Origin: a virus | Length of the DNA stretch: 22,981 nt | IMG/VR virus record: IMGVR_UViG_3300010885_031891 | Coordinates: 1-22,981 of that record | Direction: 5' to 3' (one strand) | Part shown: positions 7,012-14,784 of the stretch, in pieces | How positions within the stretch are numbered: position 1 is the stretch's first letter | Layout of the letters: every line of letters starts with the position of its first letter | The notes under the pieces: model-generated | Told to the model about the DNA's origin: nothing | Databases searched by the model: none | What the model saw: the letters and a program-made list of their open reading frames with translations, nothing else | Made by a program: the position numbers and the translations under genes

Positions 7012-7503
7012 GTGAGTCTAAATCCCGGTGATCTTACATGGCAAAAAGATTCAGCATGCTCAAGGAAAGAAAATGAAAAAATAAGAGACTACTTTTTTTC
7101 AACTGATCCTGCTGAAAAGTATCAAGCAAAAAATCTTTGTTTCTCGTGTCCAGTAAGAAAAGAATGTCTAAAGTGGGCACTTGAGCACAGACAGATCTGG
7201 GGAATCTGGGGAGGAAAAGATGACGGAGAAATTAGAAGAGCTCTTTCAGTCTCGTGGAATGGTCAAGAATCTCGTAGGGAACGCTATCCTCAATGCCCGC
7301 TCTGCTCAGCTAGACCTAATCGTCTCTACGTTATAGTAGTTGATGTTCCTGGCGGTGGACGATGGAATACTGTAAAAGTAGTCGTGTGTAGCGACTGTGA
7401 TTTTTCTTGGAAAAGTAGAACAAGCGCTAACGCAGTAAACGCGTATCACGATGGAAGAGAAGAAAAACTAAAAAAACGAAAAGAAAAGTTCTCTAAAGAC
7501 TAG
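7012..7503 (+). CDS. whiB: WhiB-family iron-sulfur regulator fused to a zinc ribbon
   Basis: A WhiB-like transcription factor. The four iron-sulfur ligands are C16, C43, C46 and C52, in the order C-x26-CxxC-x5-C, with flanking W10 and NLCFSCPVRKECLKWALEH. The conserved turn GIWGG is at residues 64-68, followed by the charged segment KDDGEIRRAL. WhiB proteins bind the primary sigma factor and alter promoter choice in Actinobacteria. This one is longer than usual at 163 residues: a second module has C95, C98, C126 and C129 (CPLC and CSDC) as a zinc ribbon, then a very basic Lys-Arg tail. It starts at GTG straight after the previous stop, with GGTGGAG upstream. It ends convergently with the minus-strand glycosyltransferase gene, the two stops sharing CTAG at 7500-7503. 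It probably redirects host or phage transcription. Confidence 0.9.
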   Translation: MSLNPGDLTWQKDSACSRKENEKIRDYFFSTDPAEKYQAKNLCFSCPVRKECLKWALEHRQIWGIWGGKDDGEIRRALSVSWNGQESRRERYPQCPLCSARPNRLYVIVVDVPGGGRWNTVKVVVCSDCDFSWKSRTSANAVNAYHDGREEKLKKRKEKFSKD

Positions 7504-8591
7504 GTTAGCTTCTTTGGCTTTGCCTTCTGATCGTCATCTTCTGTAGCTTTGACGGAGAGTGCTAAGTTATTTTTTAGTCTCTCGTTATCTGGTTCTATTT
7601 TAATAGCTTCATTAGCATAGATAATACCTTTATCGTACATTTTTAGATTGTAAGCAGCTATAGATGCAAAGTCAAACGGAGCTGCTCCCCAAGCGTACGC
7701 TTCGCAAAGAAATTCTAATGGTTTATCTTTTATCTCCAACGCCATCTCCGCATACTTGAGAGAGTCTTCCCACTGCTTATTTTCGTAATAGTGCTGAGCT
7801 AAATCGACAATAGCTTCTCTTCTACCTGGAGCTTCTTCTACTGCCATTTTTAACCAATGCTCAGCTTCTTCTGGTAGACACTTAGCAAGATACCGCATTG
7901 ACGCTGCTCTTTCTGGTGGCCATAAAGCTCTAGGAAGAGAAAGATGTCTTTTGAATTCTTCTGCAGCTTTACCTAGCACATTGTAGTTAAAAAGTTCTCT
8001 AGCGTAGTAAAAAGCGTTTCTGTCGTCACTAGGATCTTCTTCTACAGAAAGTTGTAGAAGAGGCATGTACTGCGAGCGCGACTTAGAGTCGTCTGCATGA
8101 TGATGAATTTGTAAACCTGTCCATCCTTGAATTTCTATAATTCTGTCTGTTCTTAACACTTCGTGCACTGGATGTTTCCACATGTAGCCATTTCTTTTAT
8201 GTATCTTGTCTCCACCATACGTTAGTCCAGGAGTACCGTCATCATTCCAATTCCAAGTATACGAGTACCTTGGACGCGTCCAGTTCTGCGAGTGCGCAAT
8301 TTCTAGTTCTTCTCTCCAGCCTGCGATAAGTACTTCGTCCATATCTAATGCAATGCAGTAATCGATATCGTCTGGCAGTAGCGCTAAAGAAGCATTTCTT
8401 GCAACATCGAATCTCCAAGGTTTTACTGATACTGAGAAAACATTTATTCCGAGCCCTAGTGCTTTTTCTATTGTAGCATCCGTAGATCCAGTATCAGCAA
8501 TAAGAATGTAGTCAGCGTCTTTTGCTGAGTTGTGCCAGCGTTGCACGAACTGCTCTTCGTTTAATGCAATTGCGTAAACTGCTACTTTCAT
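7500..8591 (-). CDS. Family 2 glycosyltransferase with C-terminal TPR-like repeats
   Basis: Transfers a sugar from a nucleotide donor; acceptor unknown. The N-terminal 190 residues are a GT-A, family-2-like domain. It shows VYAIALNEEQFVQRW at the start, ILIADTGSTDATIEKA (residues 29-44) at the donor-binding loop, and the metal-binding D83-M84-D85-E86. HPVHEVLR follows about 60 residues on, as in related enzymes. Residues about 190-355 are helical pairs of TPR type, such as REAIVDLAQHYYENKQWED and YDKGIIYANEAIKIEPDN. GT2-TPR fusions of this kind are frequent in phages and in bacterial surface glycosylation loci. It is the last gene of the minus-strand cassette, 24 bases after the TPR-methyltransferase gene, with a weak AGGA before the start. 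The C-terminus is Lys-rich. Confidence 0.85.
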   Translation of the reverse strand: MKVAVYAIALNEEQFVQRWHNSAKDADYILIADTGSTDATIEKALGLGINVFSVSVKPWRFDVARNASLALLPDDIDYCIALDMDEVLIAGWREELEIAHSQNWTRPRYSYTWNWNDDGTPGLTYGGDKIHKRNGYMWKHPVHEVLRTDRIIEIQGWTGLQIHHHADDSKSRSQYMPLLQLSVEEDPSDDRNAFYYARELFNYNVLGKAAEEFKRHLSLPRALWPPERAASMRYLAKCLPEEAEHWLKMAVEEAPGRREAIVDLAQHYYENKQWEDSLKYAEMALEIKDKPLEFLCEAYAWGAAPFDFASIAAYNLKMYDKGIIYANEAIKIEPDNERLKNNLALSVKATEDDDQKAKPKKLT

Positions 8592-8615
8592 CTGTGATGG
8601 TATCCTAACTGATAT

Positions 8616-9929
8616 TTACTGAACGTTTATTTTCTCTACTGCCCATACTTCATGTCCCATTATAGTGATAAGTCGTTGACCGTGTCCACTTTTTTCTACT
8701 TCTTTAAGATACTTTGAGTGACATGAGTATTTGCACAAGAACAGCTTGTTGTGACCAAGAGCAAACGGTGTAAGAGTTGGGAAGTTCCTTAAATATTCTA
8801 AAGCTCCATCTACAACACCGAACCAGTGCTGATGAAGAATATCGTCTAATATTACTACTCCAGAATCGCTGATGTACTTTTCTGCTAATCTTAAATCATT
8901 TATCGTATGTACCTTAGTATGGCCGCCATCAATTGAGAAGAATCGTATAGAGCCTGAAGGAATAATTCTATCTAGTCTTTTATGCATTTCACTAGACGTC
9001 GAGTCTCCTTGTATTGGCACAACGCCTTTTCCACCGTGCGCGTCAAAATTACTTACGTTATCTTCAAATATATTTTTTCTTGCCAAGTTTGTTCCACTAT
9101 AGTCAATGTTTAGATGTTGTTCTTCAAACACGTCTATTCCATAAGACTTTTCTGGAGTGTCTATCAGTGCTCTAAGAAGTAAGAAAAACCTACCCATATA
9201 TACACCAATTTCAGCAACGCCACCTGAATTGTTCCACTCTACGTTTTTTAGAACCTTCATAAACTCTGGAAGTGTTCTTACAACCCAACCTGGTACTTGA
9301 AAAAATCCATTTTTTAGATACTTATCTAGTAGATTAGATTCCGCTATTTCTTCTTCTAAAATATTTAGTCTGTTCATATTGTATTTAACTGCATCTTCAT
9401 ACATCTTTGGTAGCGATTCCTTGTTTAGATTTATAAGTATTTCGCTACTCTCGTCTTGTCGACCGATCCACCACGCGGCAATAGCTTTTTGAAATAGTAG
9501 CCCGATAACTCCTGGACACTTTATATCTAATGGTAGAGGTGCTTGCGCGTGAGTTACTCTGCTAAGACCAGTCTCTGCTGCGGTGTACGACTCTTGCCAT
9601 TTAGCATTCTTTTCATAGTACCTTGATAAGAAGAACCAAGCTTCTGCCCTTGTAGGTTCGTATGCTACTGCTTTTAGAATAAGGTTATGCACTGTGCTAT
9701 CTCTATTTTTCTGATTTTCAAAGCACTGGGCAGACTTCAATAAGGAGGCGTACACGTGTTCTCTGTGCGAGTAGTAGCCATACTCAGCAGTTCTTAAGTA
9801 AAAAGAAACAGCTGATGCGGTTTGATCAATTTTTTCGTACTCGATAGCAAGTGACAAGTTAATTCGAGGATTAAAAGGATCATTAGAAAGTTCAACGACT
9901 AGATCGTCTATTTTGTTATACTCCTCCAT
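8616..9929 (-). CDS. TPR-like protein fused to a class I methyltransferase (Methyltransf_24 type)
   Basis: Likely an SAM-dependent methyltransferase acting on a sugar or small-molecule acceptor. The first 190 residues are TPR-like helices, closely related to those of the gene at 17574-18836: both have DPFNP, TASA-SFYLR-AEYGY and an STVHN/TTVHN segment. The C-terminal half has the SAM-binding strand GGVAEIGVYMGRFFLLLRAL, the acid strand KSYGIDVFEE, and then FFSIDGGHTKVHTINDLRLA with SGVVILDDI, the pattern of the Methyltransf_24 family. The ATG at 9927-9929 is preferred over a TTG two codons upstream, because AAGGAGG (9939-9945) is nine bases from the ATG but only three from the TTG. It overlaps the end of the upstream propeller gene by 14 bases. 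Confidence 0.7.
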   Translation of the reverse strand: MEEYNKIDDLVVELSNDPFNPRINLSLAIEYEKIDQTASAVSFYLRTAEYGYYSHREHVYASLLKSAQCFENQKNRDSTVHNLILKAVAYEPTRAEAWFFLSRYYEKNAKWQESYTAAETGLSRVTHAQAPLPLDIKCPGVIGLLFQKAIAAWWIGRQDESSEILINLNKESLPKMYEDAVKYNMNRLNILEEEIAESNLLDKYLKNGFFQVPGWVVRTLPEFMKVLKNVEWNNSGGVAEIGVYMGRFFLLLRALIDTPEKSYGIDVFEEQHLNIDYSGTNLARKNIFEDNVSNFDAHGGKGVVPIQGDSTSSEMHKRLDRIIPSGSIRFFSIDGGHTKVHTINDLRLAEKYISDSGVVILDDILHQHWFGVVDGALEYLRNFPTLTPFALGHNKLFLCKYSCHSKYLKEVEKSGHGQRLITIMGHEVWAVEKINVQ

Positions 9930-10926
9930 AAGCAAGAGCCTCCTTGATCATACTTTCAATAATGTCGTTAGGCACTCTTAAAATAAACGCAGCATTGTCT
10001 TGAAATCCGAAGGTTATTAGTACGTCTTTGTTGTGGACTGCCATACCTGCTGCAAATTCTATTTGAGCGTCTAGAAAAGAGAATGATTGCGGTGAAAGTC
10101 CGATAAGTGTAAACTTATCATCCCATATAAGAAGTCTGTGTCTGTACGTAGCATTTTTCTGTTTCATGTAGTTCTTGTATAAGACAACTTCGTGAGCTAA
10201 TGCTATGTACTTGTTGCCCCAGCGTATTACCTGTGAGCCTCCTCGTTGGTCTGCGGAAGGTACTACTCCTTCTTTTACAGATATCTGCTCGCAGCGTTCT
10301 GGAAGATCTGGGTACGTTTTTATAAGTTCTGTAGGAGATGACCATTTAACAAAGTGGTATGGTTTATCAAGCACTGGCATCCAGTTTTTTTCGCAGTATG
10401 CTTCAAGATCTACTGGTGGAGGTATTCTAATTCTAGATACTTCTTTTGCTGTCCATTTCTTTTTGTCTATTTTTATTTCTGATAATTCCATTCTACCTTG
10501 GCCGGTTGTTGTTGTGTCGCGTCTAACGCCAGTAGCATAGTATTTACCATCCCATTTTACTAGCCTAGCGTCTTCTTCACCAACAAAAGTCCATATTGGT
10601 TTTACATCAAGTTTAGATGTGTCTATTAAACAATAATCTGTGATATTGAGATCAGAGTCTAGTCTGCACAAGTAGTTTGTTGTAACAAGTCTTTGGTCTT
10701 CTTCTGGGTGCAAGTACGCTAATGGTCCCCACACACTGGGAAAACGTTGTTCGTGTTCAGCATGGTATAGCGTGTAGTTTATATGACGTAGAATGCATAA
10801 AATATCTCCGTCGTCATCTATAAAAATGGAAGGGTTCATTAGACCTGTGCCAGCAGTTATAGATGAAGGTATGATTAATGGACGCAGACGTCCACCGTTA
10901 CTTACGACGTTTTGTACAAGGTTCAA
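9916..10926 (-). CDS. GH130-like five-bladed beta-propeller protein, copy A
   Basis: Resembles glycoside hydrolase family 130 and related five-bladed propellers, which cleave or phosphorolyse mannosides. Visible hallmarks are MNPSIFIDDDGDILCILRH near residues 30-48, then EEDARLVKWDGKYYATGVRRD, which contains the ED-x-R element that carries the catalytic Asp in GH130, and a final FGFQDNAAFILRVP. The length of 336 residues suits the family. A closely related copy lies at 16586-17584 on the other strand, also followed by a TPR-methyltransferase, so the pair behaves as a unit. The start is TTG, supported by alignment with the ATG of copy B (both begin MNLVQ); the ribosome-binding site is weak. 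It could trim or bind a glycan, or be a non-catalytic scaffold. Confidence 0.65.
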   Translation of the reverse strand: MNLVQNVVSNGGRLRPLIIPSSITAGTGLMNPSIFIDDDGDILCILRHINYTLYHAEHEQRFPSVWGPLAYLHPEEDQRLVTTNYLCRLDSDLNITDYCLIDTSKLDVKPIWTFVGEEDARLVKWDGKYYATGVRRDTTTTGQGRMELSEIKIDKKKWTAKEVSRIRIPPPVDLEAYCEKNWMPVLDKPYHFVKWSSPTELIKTYPDLPERCEQISVKEGVVPSADQRGGSQVIRWGNKYIALAHEVVLYKNYMKQKNATYRHRLLIWDDKFTLIGLSPQSFSFLDAQIEFAAGMAVHNKDVLITFGFQDNAAFILRVPNDIIESMIKEALAYGGV

Positions 10927-11072
10927 ACGGCACCTACAATGGATACGTTAATAGACATAAGCGCATCCTAACATAAAATTGTGCACTTAGTACATGTTTT
11001 ATGCGCCGCGCTGGTGCTGCAGTAATCTACTTAGGTAGTCGTCTATACAACTGCCTGTCAGTAAAGACATTA
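10927..11072. other. Intergenic gap between sugar cassette and fibre operon
   Basis: 146 bases without a gene. CATAAAA (10972-10978) and TTTTATG (10997-11003) form a seven-base inverted repeat, and CTACTTAGGTAG (11027-11038) is a short palindromic element. Read on the minus strand, a GC-rich near-hairpin (GCACC, then GGCGC five bases on) precedes ATAAAA, which might be a weak terminator for the fibre operon. I see no convincing promoter here. Confidence 0.35.
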
Positions 11073-11402
11073 TTAGTTGCCGTTTAATACTTCTCGTATC
11101 ATTTCTGGGTCCCAACCAAATCTATTTAAATTGGCTTGAAACTCCATTTTACTTATTTCTTCTTTAGATGGAGGCACAATCAATTCACCATTTTTTTTAT
11201 CAGGTGGATGCGGAAGAGTATTGGTAGTATCAGTATGAAAAGCAACAAATTGTTCAGCCCAAAAGATTGCATCTTCTTGAGTTTCAAACGCATCACCGTT
11301 AGGGTAATGTGGTTGAAGCAAGAATGGCGATGTGGTTAGAGAGGCTTCCTCTGATTCCCAACAACGAACTGTATTTAATTCATCTACTTTATAATGGGTC
11401 AT
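11073..11402 (-). CDS. Small fibre-associated protein, possible assembly chaperone
   Basis: A 109-residue protein at the distal end of the fibre operon. It begins with a strand-rich part (MTHYKVDELNTVRCWESEEA), then a proline-containing PNGDAFETQEDAIFWAEQFVAF stretch. A WA-E motif after a G-x-F-E-T-x-E-D-A segment is common in small proteins encoded next to tail-fibre genes. The C-terminal 35 residues are helical and polar (SKEEISKMEFQANLNRFGW). Position directly after a receptor-binding-type gene suggests a fibre chaperone or a tip component, but that is inference. The start ATG has only a weak AGAAAG upstream. Confidence 0.5.
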   Translation of the reverse strand: MTHYKVDELNTVRCWESEEASLTTSPFLLQPHYPNGDAFETQEDAIFWAEQFVAFHTDTTNTLPHPPDKKNGELIVPPSKEEISKMEFQANLNRFGWDPEMIREVLNGN

Positions 11403-11413
11403 TATTTTTCTTT

Positions 11414-12472
11414 CTATGAGTAAACTAATGGGTCTGGATTGGCAAGAAAAAATGTTGGTGCTATAGGATATGTTATTGCAGTTAAAGTAGTTGGAGCACT
11501 GGCAATTATATGCATGTTAGAAGTAGCAACGTTTCCACCAAGATACATACGTCCAATACCGTCTGTTCCTTTAAAATAACTTCCTTTTTTAGCGCGATAA
11601 CTACCACTTATTGCTGTCATAGAACTTGCTGAAGTATTGACATTATAGCACAATGAAGTTGAGCCAGCATAACCATAGATATACCCAAATGATGAAAAAT
11701 CGCATATTACAGTATTATTACCGTCCCCAACTGAGCCAACACTATAACTTGTAATTGTAGTGTCACTTATCATTACTTGTGCTCTAAGGCTACCTCCACC
11801 ATAAGCACTGCCAACAAAATGACTATTATTGGCATATACAGAACCTAACATATAATTAGGAGCAACTCCTACAGTACTTGACCGAGTATAAGTTGCTGGG
11901 CTAGAAACACTTGCATAATCATAATATGTAGGATTATATATGTAAGGATAGTTGACAATATAATTATCTCCTGTTGAAGGATAACTCCAAGTTGTAAGGT
12001 TATTAGACATAGAAGTCCAGTTGTCACCATTGTCATCTGAATACCAAGCAGCAGTACTTCCACCAACATTAAAAACATATAAACGACTTGCATATGCCCC
12101 GTTGCCTCGGTTCAAAGCAAAATAACCATCACCAGCACTTCCAGTTCTAGGTGGAGTTACAGAGGTCCAAGTAATGCCATCATCGCTTTTATAAATCCAA
12201 GAAGAGGTAGAACTGTTTGTACCTGTAGCAAACATTGTTCCATTTTTTAAACAAATACACCATGAGTATCCAGCACCATCATTTATACTACGAGTTGGAA
12301 ATGGATATGTAGTACTAGTCCAAGTTGTTCCATCTTCCGTATAATAAAATCCAGTACTTGCACCTATAATAAATGCTCTTTTGAATTTAAAATCGGTAGT
12401 TTGGTCCCACATTTTTCCATACCTAGGAAGGTTATTAGTTAAAGAAGAAGTTTTAAAACGTCTTATTGCCAT
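11414..12472 (-). CDS. Asp-box beta-propeller tail protein, likely receptor-binding
   Basis: Probably a virion surface protein. Three Asp-box (BNR-like) elements are visible in the first half: YTEDGTTW at residues 44-51, KSDDGITW at 95-102 and YSDDNGDNW at 144-152. These sit at hairpin turns of sialidase-type propellers. The rest is rich in Ser, Thr, Tyr and Gly, as in tail adhesins. The N-terminus (MAIRRFKTSSLTNNLPRYGKM) is positively charged and may attach to the fibre. The ATG at 12470-12472 is preferred to a longer in-frame reading, because it follows the upstream stop by two bases and the extension is Cys-rich and overlaps that gene. No hydrolase active site can be identified, so binding is more likely than cleavage. 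Confidence 0.65.
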   Translation of the reverse strand: MAIRRFKTSSLTNNLPRYGKMWDQTTDFKFKRAFIIGASTGFYYTEDGTTWTSTTYPFPTRSINDGAGYSWCICLKNGTMFATGTNSSTSSWIYKSDDGITWTSVTPPRTGSAGDGYFALNRGNGAYASRLYVFNVGGSTAAWYSDDNGDNWTSMSNNLTTWSYPSTGDNYIVNYPYIYNPTYYDYASVSSPATYTRSSTVGVAPNYMLGSVYANNSHFVGSAYGGGSLRAQVMISDTTITSYSVGSVGDGNNTVICDFSSFGYIYGYAGSTSLCYNVNTSASSMTAISGSYRAKKGSYFKGTDGIGRMYLGGNVATSNMHIIASAPTTLTAITYPIAPTFFLANPDPLVYS

Positions 12473-12474
12473 AA

Positions 12475-12813
12475 CTATGCAGTGATTTCTGTGCCAAATG
12501 CTGTAAATGTTAAAGAACTTGCAGCACTTGCATAGCAAATAATAATATTTGTTGCAGCCAGAGTAATACCTAATGTTAATGCAACTGAATCATTAGCAGC
12601 AACTGCTACATCATATGCAAGATAGTGTTCGTTTGCCAGAGTAGTAGCAGTAGTAGGTTTTACTGCCAACCGATAAGTTCTGTTTGACGCAGAGATATTT
12701 GCAATAACAATAGTAGAAACTACTGCTTCTGTTGATGCTGGTACCTCGTAAAGAGTTTCAGCAGTTGTTGCTGCAGAAGCCTTACGACCTAGTACTTTAT
12801 ATGCTGTTGCCAT
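12475..12813 (-). CDS. Small virion protein, beta-rich
   Basis: A 112-residue protein of low complexity: Ala-, Thr- and Val-rich, with strand-like runs such as AVVSTIVIANISASNRTYRLAV and SVALTLGITLAATNIIICYA. It has the look of a small beta-sandwich virion component and is roughly similar in style to the protein at 14421-14774, another MAT-starting beta protein in the same operon. Its start follows the stop of the upstream gene directly (TAAATG), so translation is coupled. It may be a fibre-tip or decoration protein; no family is recognised. Confidence 0.55.
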   Translation of the reverse strand: MATAYKVLGRKASAATTAETLYEVPASTEAVVSTIVIANISASNRTYRLAVKPTTATTLANEHYLAYDVAVAANDSVALTLGITLAATNIIICYASAASSLTFTAFGTEITA

Positions 12814-13236
12814 TTATGCTCCCATTAGTAATAGTGGACTAAAAGACTCACCTTGTGCGGTTGCCCACTGAACACCGCTACCAGTAGATTTTAAAACTTG
12901 TCCATTTGTACCTACTCCACCACCAGCAGTTAATGTGCTAGTCAAAGTTGCTGCGGACAAAGTTTTATTAGTTAAAGTATCTGTAGTTGCTTTGCCAACC
13001 AAAGTATCAGTAGATGTAGGCAAAGTTAATGTACCTGTATTGCTGATGCTAGAGATAATTGGTGTGGTCAGAGTCTTGTTAGTTAAGGTCTGAGCAGTAG
13101 TCTTATCTACAGTAGTAGCAGTATCAATGGCTACAGAAACAGTACCAGAGGTACCACCACCACTAATACCAGTACCGGCTGTTACGCCTAATATGTCAGC
13201 AGCAGCGTTGTCTGCGTTAGTTCTGGACTTAGTCAT
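12814..13236 (-). CDS. Short tail-fibre protein with LTNKTL repeats
   Basis: A 140-residue fibre-type protein. TLTNKTLTTPIIS and DTLTNKTLSAATLTS are two copies of the repeat found in many phage tail fibres, where each forms one turn of a trimeric beta-helix. The N-terminus has GTGISGGGTSGTVSVAID, another common fibre segment. Near the C-terminus GGVGTNGQVLKSTGSGVQW is the standard fibre motif GQVLxS-x-G-x-W, also echoed in the collagen-like gene upstream ([11 protein letters not shown]). Its ATG overlaps the end of the preceding gene by eight bases. Confidence 0.7.
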   Translation of the reverse strand: MTKSRTNADNAAADILGVTAGTGISGGGTSGTVSVAIDTATTVDKTTAQTLTNKTLTTPIISSISNTGTLTLPTSTDTLVGKATTDTLTNKTLSAATLTSTLTAGGGVGTNGQVLKSTGSGVQWATAQGESFSPLLLMGA

Positions 13237-13576
13237 TGACTACCTCTTTCCAATTAAGGTCATCCTCTGACCAAGTGTAGAACTTATCATCTGTTGGGTA
13301 AGCAACTGGAGGTTGCCAATCAAAGTTACTGTCTAGTGACCAAGATGCAAAAGGTTGTGGGGCTACAAATACATCTGCATCAGGATTGTATGAGTAACCT
13401 ACTCCGCAATACTGTTTGCGTATATTGCCATTGTAACTTGTGCGCTTGCAGGTTTGACCTCTAAAGTTGCCGTACCAAGTTTCAGTATCTAAACCTTCAA
13501 TAAGTTCAGTTTCATCAATACCAGTAATAACTTCAGTAACTACATTATTAGAATCTAAAAATGCGTAATGTGCCAT
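13229..13576 (-). CDS. Conserved aquatic-phage structural protein (MAHYAFLD type)
   Basis: A 115-residue protein of a type widely seen in cyanophages, pelagiphages and other aquatic phages, where it accompanies tail or structural genes. Recognisable elements are MAHYAFLDSNNVVTEVITG at the start, then CKRTSYNGNIRKQYCGVGY, PDADVFVAPQPFASWSLD and a final FYTWSEDDLNWKEV. Its function is unknown; association with virions is established only by repeated context. The ATG at 13574-13576 sits in a TAATG overlap with the upstream gene and is preferred to a slightly longer reading. Two Cys residues flank the NGNIRKQY core. Confidence 0.7.
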   Translation of the reverse strand: MAHYAFLDSNNVVTEVITGIDETELIEGLDTETWYGNFRGQTCKRTSYNGNIRKQYCGVGYSYNPDADVFVAPQPFASWSLDSNFDWQPPVAYPTDDKFYTWSEDDLNWKEVVND

Positions 13577-14421
13577 TATGCCCAACTCACATTTCCTGTG
13601 CCAGCAGTTATTGTTGTTATCTTATAGCTACCGCTTGTTGCTGTTGTGCCTGTTAAACCTGCACCAATAGTAATTGTTCCAAGTGTCGTTAAATATTTAA
13701 GAACAACAATTCCTGAGCCACCATTAGCGCCATTGGAAGCAACAGTTTGTCCCGAACCAGCAGAGCCACCATTACCTGTATTGGCAGCTGCATTAGCAGG
13801 AGTTCCGCTATCGTTTGAGTGTCCACCGCGACCACCAACCGCATAAGTGACTGATGCGCCTGTAATAGAATTAGCACGACCTACACCACCTGCGCCACCT
13901 CCAGCATTATTATCTGCGCCAGTGCCGCCAGTACCTACACCACCTGCGCCACCTCCACCCGAGCCTGATGAGGCGCTAGCCTGACCACCAGCAAAACCAA
14001 ATCCAGTACCACCACCTGATGTACCTTGTGTAGCAGCTCCAGGCGCACCATTTGAACTTTGTCCAAAACCACCACCACCTGAGCCTCCGTTAGTTCCTGA
14101 AAAACCACCACCAAGAGCAGTTATGTCTGAAAATACAGAGTTGCTACCGTTTGAGCCAACATTGCTTGTAGAACTATTTCCTGAGCTGCCAGCACCTACG
14201 GTTACTGTGTAATTTGTTGAAAGTGAAACTGCCGAACCTGAGTGTTCAACTAATCCACCAGCGCCTCCTCCGCCTGAGCGGTTACCTCCAGCACCAGCGC
14301 CTCCAGCAACAACTAAAGCTTCAACTCTACCTACATCAAAAAAACCACCACCAAACCAATAATTGACGGTGTTGGCACCAGTAGCACCAGTTAATCTAGT
14401 TTGTTGTCCGTATCTTGACAT
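13576..14421 (-). CDS. Glycine-rich tail adhesin
   Basis: A 281-residue virion protein with a long Gly-rich core (about residues 40-235) containing repeated short runs such as GGGGAGG and GGSGGGG. It ends with NGGSGIVVLKY, a motif that closes many phage glycine-rich domains. Comparable polyglycine-II domains in T-even phage gp38 adhesins form the receptor-binding tip. The N-terminus (SRYGQQTRLTGATGANTVNYWF) looks like an attachment segment, and the C-terminal 45 residues are beta-rich (TITIGAGLTGTTATSGSYKI). It is translationally coupled on both sides through TAATG. I take it as a receptor-binding candidate. Confidence 0.7.
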   Translation of the reverse strand: MSRYGQQTRLTGATGANTVNYWFGGGFFDVGRVEALVVAGGAGAGGNRSGGGGAGGLVEHSGSAVSLSTNYTVTVGAGSSGNSSTSNVGSNGSNSVFSDITALGGGFSGTNGGSGGGGFGQSSNGAPGAATQGTSGGGTGFGFAGGQASASSGSGGGGAGGVGTGGTGADNNAGGGAGGVGRANSITGASVTYAVGGRGGHSNDSGTPANAAANTGNGGSAGSGQTVASNGANGGSGIVVLKYLTTLGTITIGAGLTGTTATSGSYKITTITAGTGNVSWA

Positions 14422-14774
14422 TATGCAATCCGATTCACATAGCCTGTAAGGGTTACAACGTTAGCAGTTCCAGCGAATGCTTTAATTACCAATGAGTTTT
14501 GCAATAAAATTCCGGGTGATACAAGGACAAGTCCGGTACCTTCGGCACCAATGTTAATTTCAATGTTGCCATTAGGTGCAGTTGCCTCTCCCCATTCAAG
14601 GGTAAGTTTAACTGTTGATGCAGATGAGTTATGAGCGTATAGCCAAATCTCATCAAGGGATGCGCTACCGCTTACTGCGGTATGGATAGTTGTTCCTGCG
14701 GTAGCAGTAGCAGCGACCAAAATAGCCTTGCCATTTGTTGAACCACTAAGAAGTGTTTTTGTAAACGTTGCCAT
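14421..14774 (-). CDS. Small beta-sandwich virion protein
   Basis: A 117-residue protein with strand-type patterns (LDEIWLYAHNSSASTVKLTLEW, GTGLVLVSPGILLQNSLVIKAF) and a final VVTLTGYVNRIA, an end typical of small phage neck, head-fibre or tail proteins that bind along a fibre. Its start has AAGGA eight bases upstream. It lies directly after the large collagen-like fibre gene and before the Gly-rich adhesin, so a linking role in the fibre complex is plausible. No family name can be given with confidence. Confidence 0.55.
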   Translation of the reverse strand: MATFTKTLLSGSTNGKAILVAATATAGTTIHTAVSGSASLDEIWLYAHNSSASTVKLTLEWGEATAPNGNIEINIGAEGTGLVLVSPGILLQNSLVIKAFAGTANVVTLTGYVNRIA

Positions 14775-14784
14775 TGCGTTTTCC

